This document shows, one piece after another, positions 44,550 through 46,680 of a DNA stretch of 46,680 nucleotides (positions within the stretch are counted from its first letter, which is position 1; every line of letters begins with the position of its first letter). Source of the stretch: an uncultured Clostridia bacterium (GTDB lineage Bacteria > Bacillota > Clostridia > Oscillospirales > Ruminococcaceae). The notes under the pieces are model-generated. The model was given only the letters and a program-made list of their open reading frames with translations. It searched no databases and was not told where the DNA came from. The stretch is taken from NCBI GenBank assembly GCA_944387915.1, contig CALXGT010000045.1, forward strand, positions 1 through 46,680, in the 5' to 3' direction. A program made the position numbers and the translations under genes.

Positions 44550-45092
44550 TTATTCGATTTCTTCCACCGAAATATTCTCGTTTAATACATCCGTCTCTTC
44601 CAAAATGATGTTCTTAATTTGAGCCGCTTCTTCCGCGGTCAATCCTTCCGTTTTGACTACTACTTTAACGCTGTCGCTGTCTACAAACGCGAGGCATTCG
44701 GTAAACCCTTTGGCTTTCACCAAAGTCTCAATTTTATTTTCCTGCTCAATCTGCTTTGAAACCTCCAACGCTTTGTTGGTGGCCAATTCCTTGTCGTCGT
44801 CGCTCAAATCCGCATCCTTTAACGTGGTAGCTAACGTCTCCACCGCTTCATCCCTGGCTTTCTTCCGTTCCAGCCGCGCCGAAACAAAGTATTCGTCCGT
44901 CACTTCGGCAGAGGTAAACTGGGCCTCTCCGTAAATTTCCTCTGTTTCTTCCGAACTGTTCGCGTCCGCTGTCAGATCGATATTGCCGGTTCCGGAGGTG
45001 AACACATAATTTAAGTAAATTGCCAGTCCCAAAACCAAAGTCAAAGACGCCAAAACCAACTGTTTCTTCCCTAAAATCATATGAAATTTCAT
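44550..45092 (-). CDS. spoIIIAH: Stage III sporulation protein AH
   Basis: SpoIIIAH sits in the outer forespore (mother-cell) membrane and pairs with SpoIIQ to form the channel between the two cells. The 180-residue product has one N-terminal transmembrane helix (LVLASLTLVLGLAIYLNYVF), a Glu/Ser-rich linker, and the C-terminal ring-building domain with DEYFVSARLERKKARDEAVE and VKVVVKTEGLTAEEAAQIK. The ATG at 45092 has GGAAGGG 5 bases upstream; the one at 45110 overlaps it. Last gene of the operon. Confidence 0.95.
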   Translation of the reverse strand: MKFHMILGKKQLVLASLTLVLGLAIYLNYVFTSGTGNIDLTADANSSEETEEIYGEAQFTSAEVTDEYFVSARLERKKARDEAVETLATTLKDADLSDDDKELATNKALEVSKQIEQENKIETLVKAKGFTECLAFVDSDSVKVVVKTEGLTAEEAAQIKNIILEETDVLNENISVEEIE

Positions 45093-45106
45093 TTTCGCCC
45101 TTCCTT

Positions 45107-45652
45107 TCATGATGCCATTTTCGATACGTAAATTTTTGAATATGAAAGTCCCAACGCCGTCGCCACGGCAGAAGTGACTCTTGTTTCCACCAAAGGACTA
45201 TCCCCTCCTTCACAAATAATGGAAACACCGCTGATCGCCGGAGTTCGATAACTAACAGCCAAAGCAGCCTTCCCGTTTTCGCCGTCGACGTCGAAAACCT
45301 TTTCGGAGACAGAAATCTGTTTATTCTCTCCATCCGTATTGCTGTCCTCACGGTAATCCGATTCCTCTTCCTTTAGGTAACAAGTCTCCCCGTCATCGGA
45401 AAAAGAAAGAAAAACCCTCGCTTCTCCTGCGCCTTCAATACAGGAAACAAATTCTTCCAATCGTTTCTCCAAATCGGTTCGATATGCTTCTAAATCGATT
45501 TTTTCACCATCCAGAGAGATTTTCTTCTCCCCCGACCCCAAAAGCGAGGAGAGAAAAATGAATAGAATTCCCAAAAGACCAGCAATCATTAAAATTTTTG
45601 TTCGCTTTTCGTCCTTTTTAAAAAAAGTGACCAATTTCTCTAAATATTCCAT
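45107..45652 (-). CDS. spoIIIAG: Stage III sporulation protein AG
   Basis: The 181-residue protein has an N-terminal charged helix, one transmembrane segment (ILMIAGLLGILFIFLSSLL), and a C-terminal ring-building domain with RLEEFVSCIEGAGEARVFLSF and VETRVTSAVATALGLS. It forms the large ring of the SpoIIIA-SpoIIQ channel. It starts next to the spoIIIAF stop, with GAGGAAG in the end of that gene. Confidence 0.94.
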   Translation of the reverse strand: MEYLEKLVTFFKKDEKRTKILMIAGLLGILFIFLSSLLGSGEKKISLDGEKIDLEAYRTDLEKRLEEFVSCIEGAGEARVFLSFSDDGETCYLKEEESDYREDSNTDGENKQISVSEKVFDVDGENGKAALAVSYRTPAISGVSIICEGGDSPLVETRVTSAVATALGLSYSKIYVSKMAS

Positions 45653-45653
45653 T

Positions 45654-46133
45654 TTATTCTTCCTCTTCCCTGTTCAACAGCAAGGATACGCCGAAAGCCT
45701 GGTTGACTGCCGCAACCGCTTCGTCGCAGCGAAGGAGATCCTCTTTAGAGAGTATCACTTTCATCTCACTTACTGTTATGCGGTTTTCTTCGGAAATATG
45801 TATGCTAACGTCCAGGCTGATCGGAGAAATTCCATAGTCGTCAAACATCTCAAGCGCCTGGGTTTTTATGTTTTCTTTTACCGTTTGCTCCAATTGCTCT
45901 TGCAGCAATTCATCATAGGATTGATTCTCAATCGACAAAGAAGGCGGCTCTCTGGAACAAATTTGGGAAAAATCCGTTTTGGCAAAAGGCAGCAGAAAAC
46001 ACAAAAGTAAAAATAAGCGCAAAATAAAACGTACGCTTTTTCCGCTTCCATCCTTGGGAGAAGCGGCGATGAGAATGCCGGTTACCACCATCCCCACGCA
46101 AAATCCATATCCCAACTCGGCAAATGAATCCAT
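45654..46133 (-). CDS. spoIIIAF: Stage III sporulation protein AF
   Basis: The 159-residue protein has two N-terminal transmembrane segments (FCVGMVVTGILIAASP and FILRLFLLLCFLLPF) and a soluble ring-building-like C-terminal domain. I use the ATG at 46133, which overlaps the spoIIIAE stop as TGATG and has GGAGGAGGG upstream, rather than the adjacent TTG. It belongs to the mother-cell channel complex. Confidence 0.92.
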   Translation of the reverse strand: MDSFAELGYGFCVGMVVTGILIAASPKDGSGKSVRFILRLFLLLCFLLPFAKTDFSQICSREPPSLSIENQSYDELLQEQLEQTVKENIKTQALEMFDDYGISPISLDVSIHISEENRITVSEMKVILSKEDLLRCDEAVAAVNQAFGVSLLLNREEEE

Positions 46134-46680
46134 CAACTGTTCCCTCCTCCGATAATGAGCATGAGCGCAATGGAAATAATAATCATCACGTCATAGCAAA
46201 CAATCATTCCTAACAGAGAAGAAAGGGCGGTGGAAGCTGCCTCTAAAACATATTTCGCTTGCTTTTGGTCGAAAAACTCAGCGACAAAATTTCCGGCTTT
46301 TAACGCAAACAGCAATAAAAACATTCGAACCAACGTAGGAAGGAAAGAAACTACCAACATAATGATCCCGAAAACGCCAACGGTCCCTTTTACTACATTG
46401 ACGCAGGAAAAAACCGTGGCATAGGCGTCGCTCAAGGCGCTTCCCACTACCGGAACCAAAGCGCTCAACACAAATTTTGACGTTTTGATGGCTAAGGAAT
46501 CCGCCGGTGTGGAAAATAAGCTTTTAATAGTCAAAACCCCGATAAAAACGGTAATCAACAGTCCCAAAATCCAACCGGTGATGGTCTTTAACGCCTTGGT
46601 GACGGCGCTGGCGGAAAAGAGACCGGTAACCGCCGAAGTAATGGCGACGCCTAAAAAGACGCCCAATAACGGAAGCAATA
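46133..46680 (-). CDS. spoIIIAE: Stage III sporulation protein AE (3' part, runs off the window)
   Basis: The 182 codons present are open to the window edge, so the start lies beyond 46680. The part seen contains several transmembrane segments (LLITVFIGVLTIKSL, GIIMLVVSFLPTLVRMFLLL, MIIISIALMLIIGG) and LSALVPVVGSALSDAYATVFSC (residues quoted only in part), which is the most conserved block of SpoIIIAE. It is a polytopic protein of the forespore feeding channel. Gene order AE-AF-AG-AH is standard. Confidence 0.93.
   Translation of the reverse strand, partial: LLPLLGVFLGVAITSAVTGLFSASAVTKALKTITGWILGLLITVFIGVLTIKSLFSTPADSLAIKTSKFVLSALVPVVGSALSDAYATVFSCVNVVKGTVGVFGIIMLVVSFLPTLVRMFLLLFALKAGNFVAEFFDQKQAKYVLEAASTALSSLLGMIVCYDVMIIISIALMLIIGGGNS

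Overview
The window reads as a chromosomal segment from a spore-forming Clostridia (Firmicutes) bacterium of moderate GC. Evidence: Shine-Dalgarno sites of the AGGAGG type in front of most genes, sigma-A promoters with 16-17 bp spacers, several TTG starts, the SpoIIIAE-AF-AG-AH sporulation genes, the dgt-dnaG-sigA and rimP-nusA-rnpM-ylxQ-infB-rbfA-nrnA-truB-ribF gene orders, and a lysine riboswitch. I cannot name genus or family from the sequence alone; an Oscillospiraceae/Ruminococcaceae-like anaerobe is a guess.

Layout. 0-0.85 kb: the tail of a plus-strand gene with its terminator, then a solo IS200-type tnpA. 0.85-3.8 kb: ribosomal protein and elongation factor genes on the minus strand (rplM-rpsI, rpsB-tsf), each pair with its own promoter. 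4.0-7.2 kb: the lysine/diaminopimelate operon asd-dapA-dapB behind a lysine riboswitch and terminator. 7.2-12.5 kb: plus-strand queA-tgt-mntP (queuosine tRNA modification and Mn export), pncB, and a NERD-domain membrane protein. 12.6-17.1 kb: dgt-dnaG-sigA followed by a GNAT gene. 17.2-21.8 kb: a YigZ protein, rpmE, a three-gene module of a SpoIID-like/peptidoglycan-binding kind, and a PHP phosphatase. 21.9-30.5 kb: a GNAT gene and the nusA-infB superoperon. 30.6 kb: tRNA-Leu(UAG).

30.7-41.2 kb is the accessory part. Three consecutive genes (a small protein, a flavodoxin-like protein, a von Willebrand A protein) are each interrupted by what looks like a one-base deletion, and the last also carries an in-frame TGA where TGG is expected. 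Then come a tocopherol-cyclase-like gene divergent from a FAD/Rieske oxidoreductase, a membrane-protein fragment abutting an alpha/beta-hydrolase gene that lacks a visible Shine-Dalgarno site, two tandem EstA-like esterases under one strong promoter, and a SpoVB-type flippase whose 3' end overlaps sfsA by 139 bp tail to tail. 41.9-46.7 kb: a long-form PRPP synthetase with a perfect 10+10 bp inverted repeat just downstream of its promoter, a secreted SH3b/C39-like protein, and the 3' half of the spoIIIA operon running off the window.

Most of the window is housekeeping. The parts most worth attention are the string of broken genes at 30.7-33.4 kb, the tocopherol-cyclase/Rieske pair, the signal-less SpoIID/peptidoglycan-binding module at 18.2-20.8 kb, and the inverted repeat in the prs leader. 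I did not find a clear new defence, CRISPR or retroelement system.
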